64,000 nt of DNA, from the NCBI RefSeq assembly GCF_000471905.2, contig NW_006494916.1, forward strand, positions 1,300,003 through 1,364,002, written 5' to 3'. The position numbers were made by a program, and so were the translations under genes. Shown piece by piece: positions 1-10,299 of this stretch. Under the pieces are notes generated by a model. It was given only the letters and a program-made list of their open reading frames with translations, ran no database searches and had not been told where the DNA came from. Every line of letters starts with the position of its first letter. Position 1 is the stretch's first letter. This stretch comes from Amborella trichopoda. Its lineage: Eukaryota > Streptophyta > Magnoliopsida > Amborellales > Amborellaceae.

Positions 1-56
1 TTTTATTTTTAAGGAACTCCTTTCTTTCTTTCTTTTTTCTTTTTGTCTTTTCTTTT

Positions 57-344
57 TTATTTGGGGGGGGGGTGTATCTGTCCTTGTTTCCCAGGCTCCC
101 ACATCCAACTTTTTGAACATTTGACTTCTAGTATGTGTTTGACACTCATGTCAGTGTCCATGTTACACTGCATGCAATCGATCTTCGATATTTGTCTAGC
201 TCCAACAAAAGCCCCACTCTCCATAGAGTTCTTCATGGTTACCTCTGGTATTATCAAGGTCTTGACCCTGAAGTACTGCATGACGACAATAACCTTGACA
301 TTCTACTTAACAGCTTTTTTTTTTTTTTGGCATTCTACTTAACA
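57..344. other. Non-coding tail region with poly-T/poly-G runs
   Basis: Just left of the candidate leftward gene lies a stretch with a G10 run near 63-72, a T12 run near 315-328 and a short duplicated motif (CATTCTACTTAACA) on both sides of the T run. On the minus strand it would be the 3' untranslated region of that candidate gene. The open frames here show no recognisable family, so I do not call a protein. Confidence 0.3.
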
Positions 345-345
345 A

Positions 346-2481
346 CCTTCATGAAAGAATTTTGGTTTGGGAGCTGAACCACATGTTTTCTTGACTTGTA
401 ACCCCCCAAGATTCCCATGCATAAATATCTGGAAGGTTGAGCTATCTCATGATCCAAGGCAACCTTGCCTCCACAATCCAAAGAGATTTCCGGAAGGAAA
501 CCAAATATGAATACCTAAAACAAAGTATTTCTACAGTTATCTCTACATGAACACAAACATATACAAAAGCAAAGGAAGTAGTCAACAAAGAACATTTGAT
601 AATATAATGCATAAAAAGTTAGTAGGGAAGTTACCCTCAATAACAAGCAATCTAAGGAAGTTAAATCCTCCATCCAATAACATTAAGGGAGTTTCCCTCC
701 ACAGCAAGCAACTAGAGGATGTTCTTACCGCATTTTCAATCCTATATGTAAAACACAGGCTATGACCTTAGTAGAGTCCACTACACTCCTGGGTCCTATT
801 CAAAGCCTCGGATCTTCCAGACTTACCTTGACCCACTCTTCAGACATTGAATTTCCTCTATTGCACCAATCAAACTTAGCTTCAAAGAACAAGCAGAGTG
901 CAAACGTTTACATCTCTTAAATCGTCAACAAAGGAGCATAACCTCGAAGCAATACAATCCAATTCCCATTGATGGCCTAAACGAATAGCATAATTTCAGA
1001 TTCAATGGTTTGTCTGCACTATGATGCTCATGAGTTAATATGCTTATACTAAATCGCAAAAGGACATTCACCATCTTGTTTCGGTATCCCATACTCCATG
1101 AGAAGAGCACCGACGATGTTTCGATCTTCAAAACCCAAAACATGAGCACCATCCTCATGAAGTAAACTCATTTCATAAACCCATAATGTAAAAAAGATAC
1201 TCTACAGTCTACATCCTCTTTATCATAAAGAAGATAGAGCACCTAAAAACTAATTGAAAATCCTAGGCTTCAAATGCAAGGGAATTCATCATCCTCCTAA
1301 GCGAACACATTATGGAAACAACAGTTGGGGTAAAGCTGTTCAATAGTCAACAAATCCCATAACATGATAAAACAAAACATTAACGAGATGGAACCGGCAT
1401 TGAAACTTACCTATATTACACACTATTTCAAGAACAAGAAATGACTTGACTCCACCCTACTAAACATCTGGAAAACCTCACCTACATCTCAGTTTGATCA
1501 CCCTTTCTGGAAATTAGTGATAATCATTTGAGAGTCTACTCTTCACCTTGACCCCCACCTAACATGAGTCCATGAAATTACTAAGGCATAAATTGGCCAA
1601 AGTCAATCTATGCATTATGTTTATCCTTCTAAAACCCACTTATCCAATTCCTTAATCGTAAATCTAAGAACCCTGCTACAATCACACTCCTCTAAATTGA
1701 CCCCTCCAGCCAAAATAAACCAAAACCGTTTCGCAAAAAACACTAATTTACTTATTCAATTTCCATACGGGAAGCTTGGGCCCATAGAAAAAGACATCTG
1801 AACCAGTAATGTGAAGGTAAGTTAACAAGAAAACCCATTAAGGCTTGCCTATTCCTCTATTCTCTTCCACATGAATTCCATAGTATTCTCTATAGCATCC
1901 GCCCTCCAATAGATGATCTTAGCCTACAAATTTTCAAGGTTCAACAAAGGTTTCGTGCTTTTCTAGTATTGAGTCAACAGTTCGATAATCACAAAGAAAA
2001 AAAGAATAAGAACCCTTTGCACAATTGATCAGCTGAGCTAAGGCCAATGGGCATCTTGAATTCGCAAAGCATGGCTTTAAAGCATATCAGAAGAAGGTAA
2101 TTTCCACCGAAAGTTCACATAAAAACAGGAAAAAAAGATTATTGAGACCTAGAACCTACGTAAAACCCATTACACAGAATAAGAAACCTCAATGAATGCA
2201 ATGAATGTCACTTAAATCTGCAAAATCCTCTTATTTATTCACAAATTTTCTGCATTTCCTACCTATTATATTTTCTTCTTCTAATCATTTCTCACTTACT
2301 GATTTTCTAATGCAATGTTTTAAATGGAGCTCCAATTCCGAATTGTCTTTGGCTATGAGAACGATTTAAGAAAATACATATATCAAATCAAAGAAGAATA
2401 AGTTACAGAGAGGGTACCTGTTAGGGAAGAGACATGGGGTTTGGAGTGAATTCTGAGAAAATTTGCAACCCTGGATATCAT
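346..2481 (-). CDS. Possible leftward multi-exon gene or gene remnant, product unknown
   Basis: On the minus strand an ATG at 2481 opens a peptide starting MISRVANFLRIHSKPH, basic and amphipathic like a mitochondrial targeting peptide, and ends at a CAG|GTACC donor (2418/2417). A TATA-like stretch and an AG-rich leader lie upstream (about 2500-2580). Further left are open blocks near 2084-1938, 1932-1858, 1810-1750, 1674-1625, 1240-1055 and 885-827; the last ends at a GTAAGT donor (826-821). The final block, 514-343, follows a TTTTAG acceptor and ends in TAG; it contains LPEISLDCGGKVALDHEIAQ. I recognise no family, and not all block borders can be given consistent splice sites, so a decayed gene is as likely as a live one. 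The outer coordinates span the first ATG to the last codon; the exon structure is not settled. Confidence 0.3.
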
Positions 2482-2629
2482 TTTGAGCTTCAATTCACAC
2501 AGCAACAAAACAAAAAGAAGCTTCAAAAACCCTAACAAACCTTCTTGTCTTCCGCATCAAATATATACATACATTGAAGCGTAAGCCCGGAAGTTCACAC
2601 GGAAGTTTGCTAGTTTGGTAAAAGTAAAC

Positions 2630-2970
2630 GTTGTGGTTTGTATAGTGTATAGAGCCTAGGCTCTAAACAATCAAAGTAGACCCTACCTTTAAATAGTGTT
2701 GAGAAATATGGTTTCAACACTGAAAATCTTTATAATAGTCTTAAAATATAATTTCATCTTTATTTATAAAGTTTAAAACTTTAAAAATGGTGTAGATCGA
2801 TAGATCTATAAAAATTTGAAAATCTTGAAAATTGAAGGTAAAAAACAATGCATTACAAAGTACACTATTTCCAAAACTTGAAATCAATTTTTTTCTCATG
2901 TCCATGCATCTTGATATTGAGATGATTGATTTAAGGATATTTCGGCATCAAAACAACTAGTGTATCAAAA
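2630..2970. mobile_element. Diverged inverted-repeat element, family A-like
   Basis: The interior resembles the family A elements described at 5843-6231: a block reading TAGATCTATAAAAATTTGAA, then AAAATCTTGAAAATTGAAGG, then a segment ending in CATGCATCTTGATATTGAGA. The terminal repeats are too worn to fix the ends, so the coordinates are approximate and no target duplication is claimed. Confidence 0.4.
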
Positions 2971-3225
2971 AGTGTTCGGCGGGCCCTAGAATGAGGAATG
3001 AGAGAGGCGTTTCAATCATTCGACAAATGAGCTTTTCTCGAATGACAAAAACACCCCTAATTATTCTGCATTAAAAATAAAAAAACATTATTTTGTATTA
3101 ATAAGGAAAAGCAATTAGTGGTATTTTTGTCATATTACTAATGCAAAGCATTTAAGTACAGAATGACAAAAATAGCTCTAGGCTTTTTGTATTACAAATA
3201 ATAAATAAAGCATTATTTATTTATA

Positions 3226-3738
3226 GGGAAATGTTTCTATACTTCCCCTACAACATAGAAGATCTATGCTTCCCCTACCATCCAGCCGTCCAATTTTGAT
3301 CAAGAGAGCCACTCATCTTTTGATATTAGATCCGGCATCTCAAAGTATTTTATTTTTAGTTTTTTATAAAAATTGTATGAATACTAAATTGGTACGTGCC
3401 ATCTTTTCATTGGGGGTGCACCTATAAAAATATATTAAAAATAGTTTTTCGATAAAATATAATGATCAAAATACCCCTTGAAACTTTCAGGGGTATTTTG
3501 ATCATTTTATTTTATTAGAAATATATTCTTTTATATTTTTCGCTTGTGCGAGTTTAATAGAGGATTGGAAATCCAAAATTTGGTGTAAAAAATGTTTATA
3601 GAAAAAAATTAAAAATAAAATAGTGTAGAGACATAACATTGGGTTTGGAACAATCTTTGTCCTCCATTCAGAATGGATGGTTGGATAAGGGGAAGTATAT
3701 AAGTTTTATGTTGTAGGAAAAGTATAGAAAGCTTGTCC
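3226..3738 (+). mobile_element. Inverted-repeat element (MITE), family B copy 1
   Basis: This is a 513-bp non-coding element whose ends are inverted repeats of about 34 bp (left begins GGGAAATGTTTCTATACTT; the right end is its near reverse complement, finishing CTTGTCC). It is flanked by a perfect 9-bp direct repeat TTATTTATA (3217-3225 and 3739-3747). A second, internal inverted repeat lies around 3467-3508. GG-starting ends and a 9-bp duplication point to a Mutator-like source. Copies 2 and 3 lie at 19939 and 20614. Confidence 0.75.
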
Positions 3739-3747
3739 TTATTTATA

Positions 3748-4139
3748 ATACAAAGCAACTAGAGATATTTTTGTTATTTGGGTGAGGCATTTTTGGGTGA
3801 GTTTATTGAGATGCGCATTATAGTTTCTCATTATTGAACAAGAGTAATTTGGGTATTTTTAAAAGAATTTTTTTGAGAAAGTATCTTAGTGAAATAAAAA
3901 AAAAAAAGAAAAAAAAAAAAAGTATGCTCTTCAATGCTAATGGGGATAATTTGACCGCTTTAACAAAATTTTAAAGGGTTTCACGCCCTGTAATCATATT
4001 TTCCCTTCAGTAAACTACATGGCTATGTTTGTTTAATCACTAAACTTCTTTTATCATAATTTTTAGTTATGTTGTTTTATAACGCATGGCTGGAAAGTAC
4101 TCTGGGTGAGGTTTGTACAAGCTGTCTACCCTATACTGC
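3748..4139. other. Intergenic, nothing recognised
   Basis: AT-rich DNA with an A-rich run near 3896-3921. No coding or structured feature is visible. Confidence 0.5.
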
Positions 4140-4466
4140 ACAAGTAAGTCTCTAAATTTTGCTAGAAGTTGTAGCATCAGTATCGAAAACCTTATAATAG
4201 CTTAAAAGTCTATGTTCAATCTTATTTATAAAATTTAAAATTTTAAAAGTAATGCAAATCGAATAGATTTATAAACACTAGAAAATTTATAAAGTAGACT
4301 GTCCAGAAAACTTGTTATAAGATGCACTATGCTTGAAGTTCATTGTTTCTATACATCTCGAAGTCGAGACGATCAATTGGAAGGTTTTTGAACTTCTATA
4401 CACTCTTTTCTACTACATTTCATACTTCTACGGTTTAATATTTCAACCTTATATAAACGTTTTCCC
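4140..4466 (+). mobile_element. Diverged inverted-repeat element, family A-like
   Basis: The interior follows the family A plan (CTTATAATAGCTTAAAAGTC near the left, a segment resembling TAGATTTATAAACACTAGAA, then CATCTCGAAGTCGAGACGAT). The right end TTATATAAACGTTTTCCC matches the family A terminus. The left end is approximate. Confidence 0.45.
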
Positions 4467-4689
4467 CTCTCGTTTGAGACATGCAAGCTCCAAAATCTGT
4501 TAACATCGTTTAAGGACTAATTAGTATACCCAAACAAGCGGTTATTTGCTGACGAGCTAAAAACCTAGCAAATACCCTTAGGCGGAATTTGGACTCTGAG
4601 GAATTATTGCATCTTGCAGGGTCTTTTGGAAGCTTTTATTTCTATAAATTATTTAATTTGGAATTAGAAAATTATGAAGTTTGGAGGGT

Positions 4690-4870
4690 GGAAAAGTCGA
4701 GCCGGACCACCATGCCGATGGCAGTTTCAAGCTAGGCTTGAGCTAAGGCCGCAGTCGCCAGCCCGACCCCTTAATCCCAGACTATGACAAGCCTGGCTAA
4801 GGCTACTTTTATAGGGACCCGGACTGGGTTGGGCCAGGGCTGGTTAAGCCCATTGCCGGTTCCATTCATT
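4690..4870. repeat. GC-rich hAT-MITE-like fragment
   Basis: A locally GC-rich patch built of GGCTGGG/CCGGAC-type words in otherwise AT-rich DNA, similar in texture to the repeat at 9908-10299. Ends and target duplication are not visible. The origin is inferred from base texture only. Confidence 0.3.
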
Positions 4871-5590
4871 TGTAATACTTTCTTTGCTATCGGCAATGGA
4901 GTGGTGTAGGAGGGAATATGGATTGGGAAGTATTAGTTACAGGTTCAAAACATCGACTCGGCCAAAGTATTCGGGCCCTGGCCGATGTGATGTACTCGGT
5001 CGAGTCCAAGTTTCTTGGCCGAGCCAATCTCCTCTTTTCTATTAAACAAAAAATCACGTAAAATAATAAGACATATATAATGAGGAGCAGCGTTCAAAGC
5101 GTGCCAGTGGTGTTGAAGTTGCATGCCCATGCTTGTCGCACACCTCTCAAACAGGACGTGGGATCCAATCCCCACATATTTTTGTTGATCTTTTACCTCC
5201 AAATGGGTTGTGAGTTCCATGGATTTATTTTGGAGTTTTTTGTATTTTCCCATAACTCTTTTAAAAATATATATTTTTTACTGTATATTGCTTAATGGCG
5301 TGGATTTATGTTTTAACTCTATTTTTATTAATGGCTTGGCTTTATTTTAGAGTTGTTCGTTCCATAATTCTCTTAAAAAATATATTTTCTAACTCTATAT
5401 TTATCAATGGCTTGGATTTAGTTTAGAGCTCTTTTTTCCATAACTCTCTTTAGAAAAAATCTTTTAGAGAAAAATATTGGATTTTATACAGTTCATCGAT
5501 ATTATATCTAGGATGCAATAAATCAATCGATATTGAAGCAAACAAACATAAAGCAATATATGGGTTTTTCAAGTTATTTCAATATCTTAT

Positions 5591-5763
<173 letters not shown>

Positions 5764-5842
5764 TATTATTGTTGATAAATTGAAAAAAAATATTAGATTT
5801 TATACAGTTCATCAATATTACCTCTATGATGCAATAAATCAA

Positions 5843-6231
5843 GGGCGTGGTTTCTATAAGGTTGCAACCTTAAGCAATTAAGATGCACCTCCAAATTTTA
5901 TCATAACATATAATATTGGTGTAAAAATTTTTTAGGATTATCTGAAAATTTATTTTTATATCTAATTAAAAAATTTAAACTCCAAAAATAGTTAAAATCA
6001 AGAAGATATGTAAACATATGAAAATCTTGAAAATGGAAGGTCTAGATATTATGTTGCAAGATACACTATTTTTGGCACTCAAAATATATTTTTCCTTCAG
6101 ATTCGTGCATCTTAATGTCGAGATGATCAATTAGAGAGTTTTTCAATATCAAAACAACTTTTTCCATTACATTTTTGAGGTGCATCTGTAATTCTACATT
6201 TTAGGGTTGCAACCTTATATAAACTTTTTCC
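5843..6231 (+). mobile_element. Inverted-repeat element (MITE), family A copy 1
   Basis: A 389-bp non-coding element. Both ends carry TATAAGGTTGCAACC in opposite orientation; the left end is preceded by GGGCGTGGTTTC and the right end finishes AAACTTTTTCC. It is flanked by a perfect 9-bp target duplication ATAAATCAA (5834-5842, 6232-6240). The core AAGGTTGCAACCTT is itself a palindrome, so each end could fold by itself as well as pair with the other. Mutator-like by duplication length; no transposase is present. Confidence 0.8.
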
Positions 6232-6420
6232 ATAAATCAATCAATATTGAAGCAAAAAAAACACAAAGCAATATAGGAGGTTTTCAAGTTATTTCAATAT
6301 ATTACAATAATAATAATAATAATCATAACATTATTATTGATAAATTAGAGAAAAATATTAGATTTTACAATATTTTGATTGTTCATCTATATTAGCTCTA
6401 TGTTGCATGAAATCAATTAA

Positions 6421-7290
6421 TATTGGAGCAAAAAAACCACGAATTTGTATAGGGCTGTTGAAGATGATTTCAAAAGCTTCAAAATAAACTAAAAATCATA
6501 AAAATTTATAGAGTACTTAGAGAGAAATAATAGAATTGGTGATTTTTTCAGACTAACGACGTTACCTCTTTGATGCACAAAATCAGTCAATAATGGAAAA
6601 CGAAAACCATTGATCTGTATAGGGCTCTTGAAGCTGATTTTAAAAGCTTCAAAACAAGCAAAAAATCTTTTGATTTGGTGTAGAAATAAGCAAGAACAAT
6701 GAAGTTTGGTGGGAAAAAGAAAAATAGCGGATTGAACCCTAAAACAGAAACTTTAAGGTGATTAAATATGATAAACACGAGAATCAACGGAGGGCTTTTG
6801 TAGATGACTTCAATATATTGAAAAATAAGCCTTAATCAATCAATTTCGTAGATAAATAAGAAAGAAAGGAAGAGATTGGTGGATTTTTTTTGGATGAGTG
6901 AAGAACCCTAAAACCCGATAATTTTATGATAAATTGTTGTTCAATTTAGGTTTTGATGAACCTAAATCTTATCATAAAGATAATATTTCAGTTAAAAACA
7001 TCGAAAGGTTCCAAAACTCGATCAAAATCACTCCAAATTTCAGATTTTCAGTTTACCAAAGTTTCCTATTATGAAAAACGAGTTTTATCCGCCAATAGCA
7101 CAAAATCAGGCAAGTTTCATGTTTTTTTGACTGAATCTTCCTTTTTTTCAACGATTCTTGTTCACCCAATGGACTAGCAGCTACTGTACCATGGACTCAG
7201 GGCCCCTCGGCCTCGGTAGTGGGTTGAGGCCGAGGCTGAGTCGAGTCGCTCGAGTTTGAAAACTATGGTCAGAAGCCCCAATATAAGTAT
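6421..7290. other. AT-rich intergenic repeats, no gene called
   Basis: Repeated words such as GGGCTNTTGAAGNTGATTT and AAAAGCTTCAAAA recur at about 6450, 6625 and 6795. Short open frames (for example 6953-7177) resemble no protein family I know. A GC-rich patch at 7185-7250 (GGCCTCGG repeats) stands out. Confidence 0.4.
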
Positions 7291-7600
7291 GCAAAAAATT
7301 TATATAAGGTTGCAACCTTAAAATATAGAAATAATGGTGCACCTCAAAAATCTATCGGAAAAAGTTGTTTTAATGTTGAAAAGCCCTCTAATTGATCATC
7401 TTGATATTGAGATGTATGAATATGAAATAAATAAATAAATTTAGTCCCAAAAATAGTGCATTGAGATATATGAATATGAAAAAAATAAATAAATTTGGTC
7501 CAAAAAATAGTGCATTGAGACATATGAATATGAAAAAAATAAATAAATTTCGTCTAAAAAATAGTGCATCTTGTAACACATTATCTACAAATATTGAAGG
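7291..7600 (-). mobile_element. Family A element with internal triplication
   Basis: It begins with a family A terminus (TTTATATAAGGTTGCAACCT at about 7300) in the opposite orientation to copy 1. It contains the expected AATTGATCATCTTGATATTG segment, then three tandem 54-bp units (7407-7460, 7461-7514, 7515-7568). The far end is not recognisable and it merges into a copia relic, so the right boundary is approximate. Confidence 0.55.
7407..7568 (+). repeat. 54-bp unit, three tandem copies
   Basis: Three consecutive units each begin TTGAGAT/C-ATATGAATATGAA-like and end AAAAATAGTGCA. They differ at only a few positions. The period is a multiple of three, which is why a frame stays open across it; I do not treat that as coding. 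Confidence 0.85.
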
Positions 7601-7699
7601 TTGTTTTTGGAGGCATTTCTCCGAGCCCAAGATCTTCAACATCCTATTTCTGGGACTGAGGAGATACCAAAGGATGCATCATAAAATATTGAAGCTAGA

Positions 7700-8560
7700 T
7701 GGAAGTGGAAAGTTTAGTGTAGTGCACCCTATTTGCAATGCGACTTTGGATACACCAGCATTTGATGAATCATGTTCATAAGATCACTTTATCTAAAGAA
7801 TTATAGGAAGCACCTGAGTCTTTATACTCAAGAAAAACACAAGTTTGCAGCTACTTAGAAAACTTTGCTCATCAATAGAGTGTAAAGCAATGTCTAATGT
7901 ATTTAAATTTGAAAAAAGGGGATGATGCGTATTTTCTAAGGGTCAAACAACAACTCCAGCATTGGTTTGAAAAATAATCATCTACATGCCTCAGAGTGAA
8001 ATCTAAAAGTTCATCAACAAGTTCAAACCGAGAAATGAACTTTTTTAGTGATAGATCAAGACTTGTCTCTAGTTATAACTTTGGTAAGCTTGGTCACATC
8101 AAGAAGAGCTGCCATGTAAACATGCTAGATGGCAACATTGGCACGATTTGTGAAGATGGAAGCAAAACGAGAAGTGTTTGGTGTTTCTCGTGTTGGTGTA
8201 GACATTTCTATTTTATTTGTAAAAATATAGAAAATACTCCAAATACTGGAGAAAATGCTAATAAAAAAGCAACAATTTCAACAGGGATTGAATATAATGG
8301 GACTATTTACCTTTAGTATAAAGAGGTCACAATTACTTGCAACCATCAGATGTGAAATATAATAGCTTGAGTGTGTCACAAAGTTCAAAAATTTTCTATT
8401 AATCTTTGAGTTTTGTAAATAGAATAAATACAGCCGCCCAACTTCACATTCAATAGTCAAGATTAATTGTGACAACCTTATACCAAAAGTAAATGGTCTC
8501 ATTGTACACTTTTCCATTTTAATAGTATAAATATTTGTATATGGGGTGTGAAGTTCTTAG
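7700..8560 (+). mobile_element. Ty1/copia relic, gag region, fossil
   Basis: A broken copia-type gag remnant. A zinc-knuckle-like segment around 8075-8120 (FGKLGHIKKSCHVN) follows a Ser/Asn-rich stretch typical of copia gag. The relic is heavily decayed with multiple breaks, has no recognisable LTRs, and is interrupted by an inverted-repeat element at 8284-8515. It is old. Confidence 0.5.
8284..8515 (+). mobile_element. Inverted-repeat element (MITE), family C copy 1
   Basis: A 232-bp element with inverted ends: left GGGATTGAATATAATGGGAC, right the near reverse complement (GGTCTCATTGTACACTTTTC). Flanking 9-mers ATTTCAACA (8275-8283) and ATTTTAATA (8516-8524) agree at 7 of 9 positions with two C/T differences, consistent with an aged duplication. 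A sister copy of similar length lies in the last intron of the telomere-binding gene. Confidence 0.55.
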
Positions 8561-9177
8561 GGCTTGTATTTGTCAATGAGGTCGATGTACCTCTTGAATG
8601 GGTTTGATTTAAAAAGTAGAAGAGGGCGGCTAGTATTGAGTTGATTTACTTTATGGCTTAATTTCAGTCTAATTTGGTATGAGTAGTGGGTTGGATGGGT
8701 TAGGGTTTCAGTTTTTCTCTCTAGGGTTTTCTCTCACTAGAGATCTTAAGCTCCAATCCTTCTAACAAGGATCACAATGAATTATCAACTCCCAACCCCA
8801 TAAGGGGTCAAGCCTTGGATACTAGCGTGACAAGCTAACTTTTGCCCCCCATTTTGATTAGAAGGGTAAGTTGTTATGGTTTTGGGGGTGAATATTAGTG
8901 GTTCACTTTTGGGGGCCTTGGAACACCTTAGATTATCATTTTCCCAATTATTTTGGCTATATTTTGATGGTTTTATGATTATTTTCTCTCCATAAACTCG
9001 TGAAAAAATGAGTTGTTGTCACTTTGCCTCAAGATGCATCCAAAACCTCCTCATATCCATGGAGTTATGGATATTCGATTGACCAAAGGTTGTTCTGCAC
9101 CAGAATTTTTTTTTGGAGCCTCAACATGCCCTTTGATCTTGCAAATAACTGTGTAATTGGTTACATTGATGTTGAAG
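8561..9177. other. Intergenic, no gene called
   Basis: Low-complexity TTTTCTCTCTAGGGTTTTCTC-type words near 8705-8740 and one open frame at 9024-9233 without recognisable similarity. The frame runs into the 59-bp duplication and is not called. Confidence 0.4.
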
Positions 9178-9295
9178 GAATTGAGCAAGGCGTTTATCTG
9201 CAAAGTTTTAGCTCCGCATATCATGTGGTTTAGAAGGAATTGAGCAAGGCGTTTATCTGCAAAGTTTTAGCTCCGCATATCATGTGGTTTAGGAG
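9178..9295 (+). repeat. 59-bp direct tandem duplication
   Basis: Two adjacent copies starting GAATTGAGCAAGGCG at 9178 and 9237, nearly identical throughout. The near-identity implies a recent local duplication. Confidence 0.9.
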
Positions 9296-9907
9296 AAATT
9301 GAGAGAGAGAGCCGGAGGTCATGTTGCCTGCAACTAACAATGATCATTTTTTTTTATTCCCTTATTCGGTGTTCGATATGGTATTGTTTTATGAAAATAA
9401 CACTATTGTTATATGTATGGATGGAAAGAGAAATTGGGTAAGGAACAATCTCCAAATTTCAGCTCATTTTACTATGGAGTTAAGGAGATATGCATCTTAG
9501 CAATATGCTTTGAATATTTTTTTTGGGAAATGACATCAAATGGTATCATATTGCCTTAGAACACAAGTTTTTTAGGGTCTAATCCATCATGTTACCAATT
9601 CTCAGCCTCATTGGACACTATTTGTAAGGGGCCACTTTGTAAATCCATCAATATTTTGGGTGGCCAATGGTATGAATAGTGGCTTGGTGGTGGGCAATAC
9701 CTTGACTATTGCAGGAACAAGGTTTAGACAACCACCTCAACTCATTTGGTTAGGATATAACTCATCTCCCTTTTCAATCATTTGTGTAAGATTTAGTGTC
9801 AGGATGATATCCTAAACTCTTGATTTTTGCTTGAGAGGTATGATATCACACATTAGGAGGATCCTCTTGATTTGATCTCTATTTTAGACTGCTTTCATCG
9901 CCTTAGG

Positions 9908-10299
9908 TAAGGGTGGGAAAGGGTCAAGTTGACCCCATGGACCTAATTGGTTGATCTTGCTGGGTTTGGTTTAGACTCATACAATGGACCCTACAAGTTG
10001 GGTCTGGATCCACTTGACCTTAGCCCAATCTGAATCAGTTTCAGGTTCGGCTTGGATCCTATTGGGTTGGGTCGGGGTCAATTACACCCAACCCAATATA
10101 TATTAGTATAAAATACATATAAACCATATTAACTATATAATATGAACTACATAAACTAATAGATCCAAACCTAGACTTGAACCAAACCGGACCTGACCTA
10201 ATGTGTTGGGTCTGGGACTAATTTATTTGGATCTGGGTTGGGTTCAGGTCTAACTTAGACCTAGTTGGTTTGGGTCTAACTTAGACCATTCCCACCTCA
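9908..10299 (+). mobile_element. hAT-like MITE
   Basis: A roughly 390-bp element with imperfect inverted ends (left TAAGGGTGGGAAAGGGTC, right the near reverse complement finishing CCCACCTCA). The interior is rich in GGGTTGGGTC/GACCC words, the usual texture of plant hAT-derived MITEs. No clear 8-bp target duplication is seen. Confidence 0.55.

Noticed and set aside
57-281. A 74-codon minus-strand frame ending in PPPK
   Set aside because: It lies beyond the stop of the candidate leftward gene and reads into a G run; more likely untranslated sequence.
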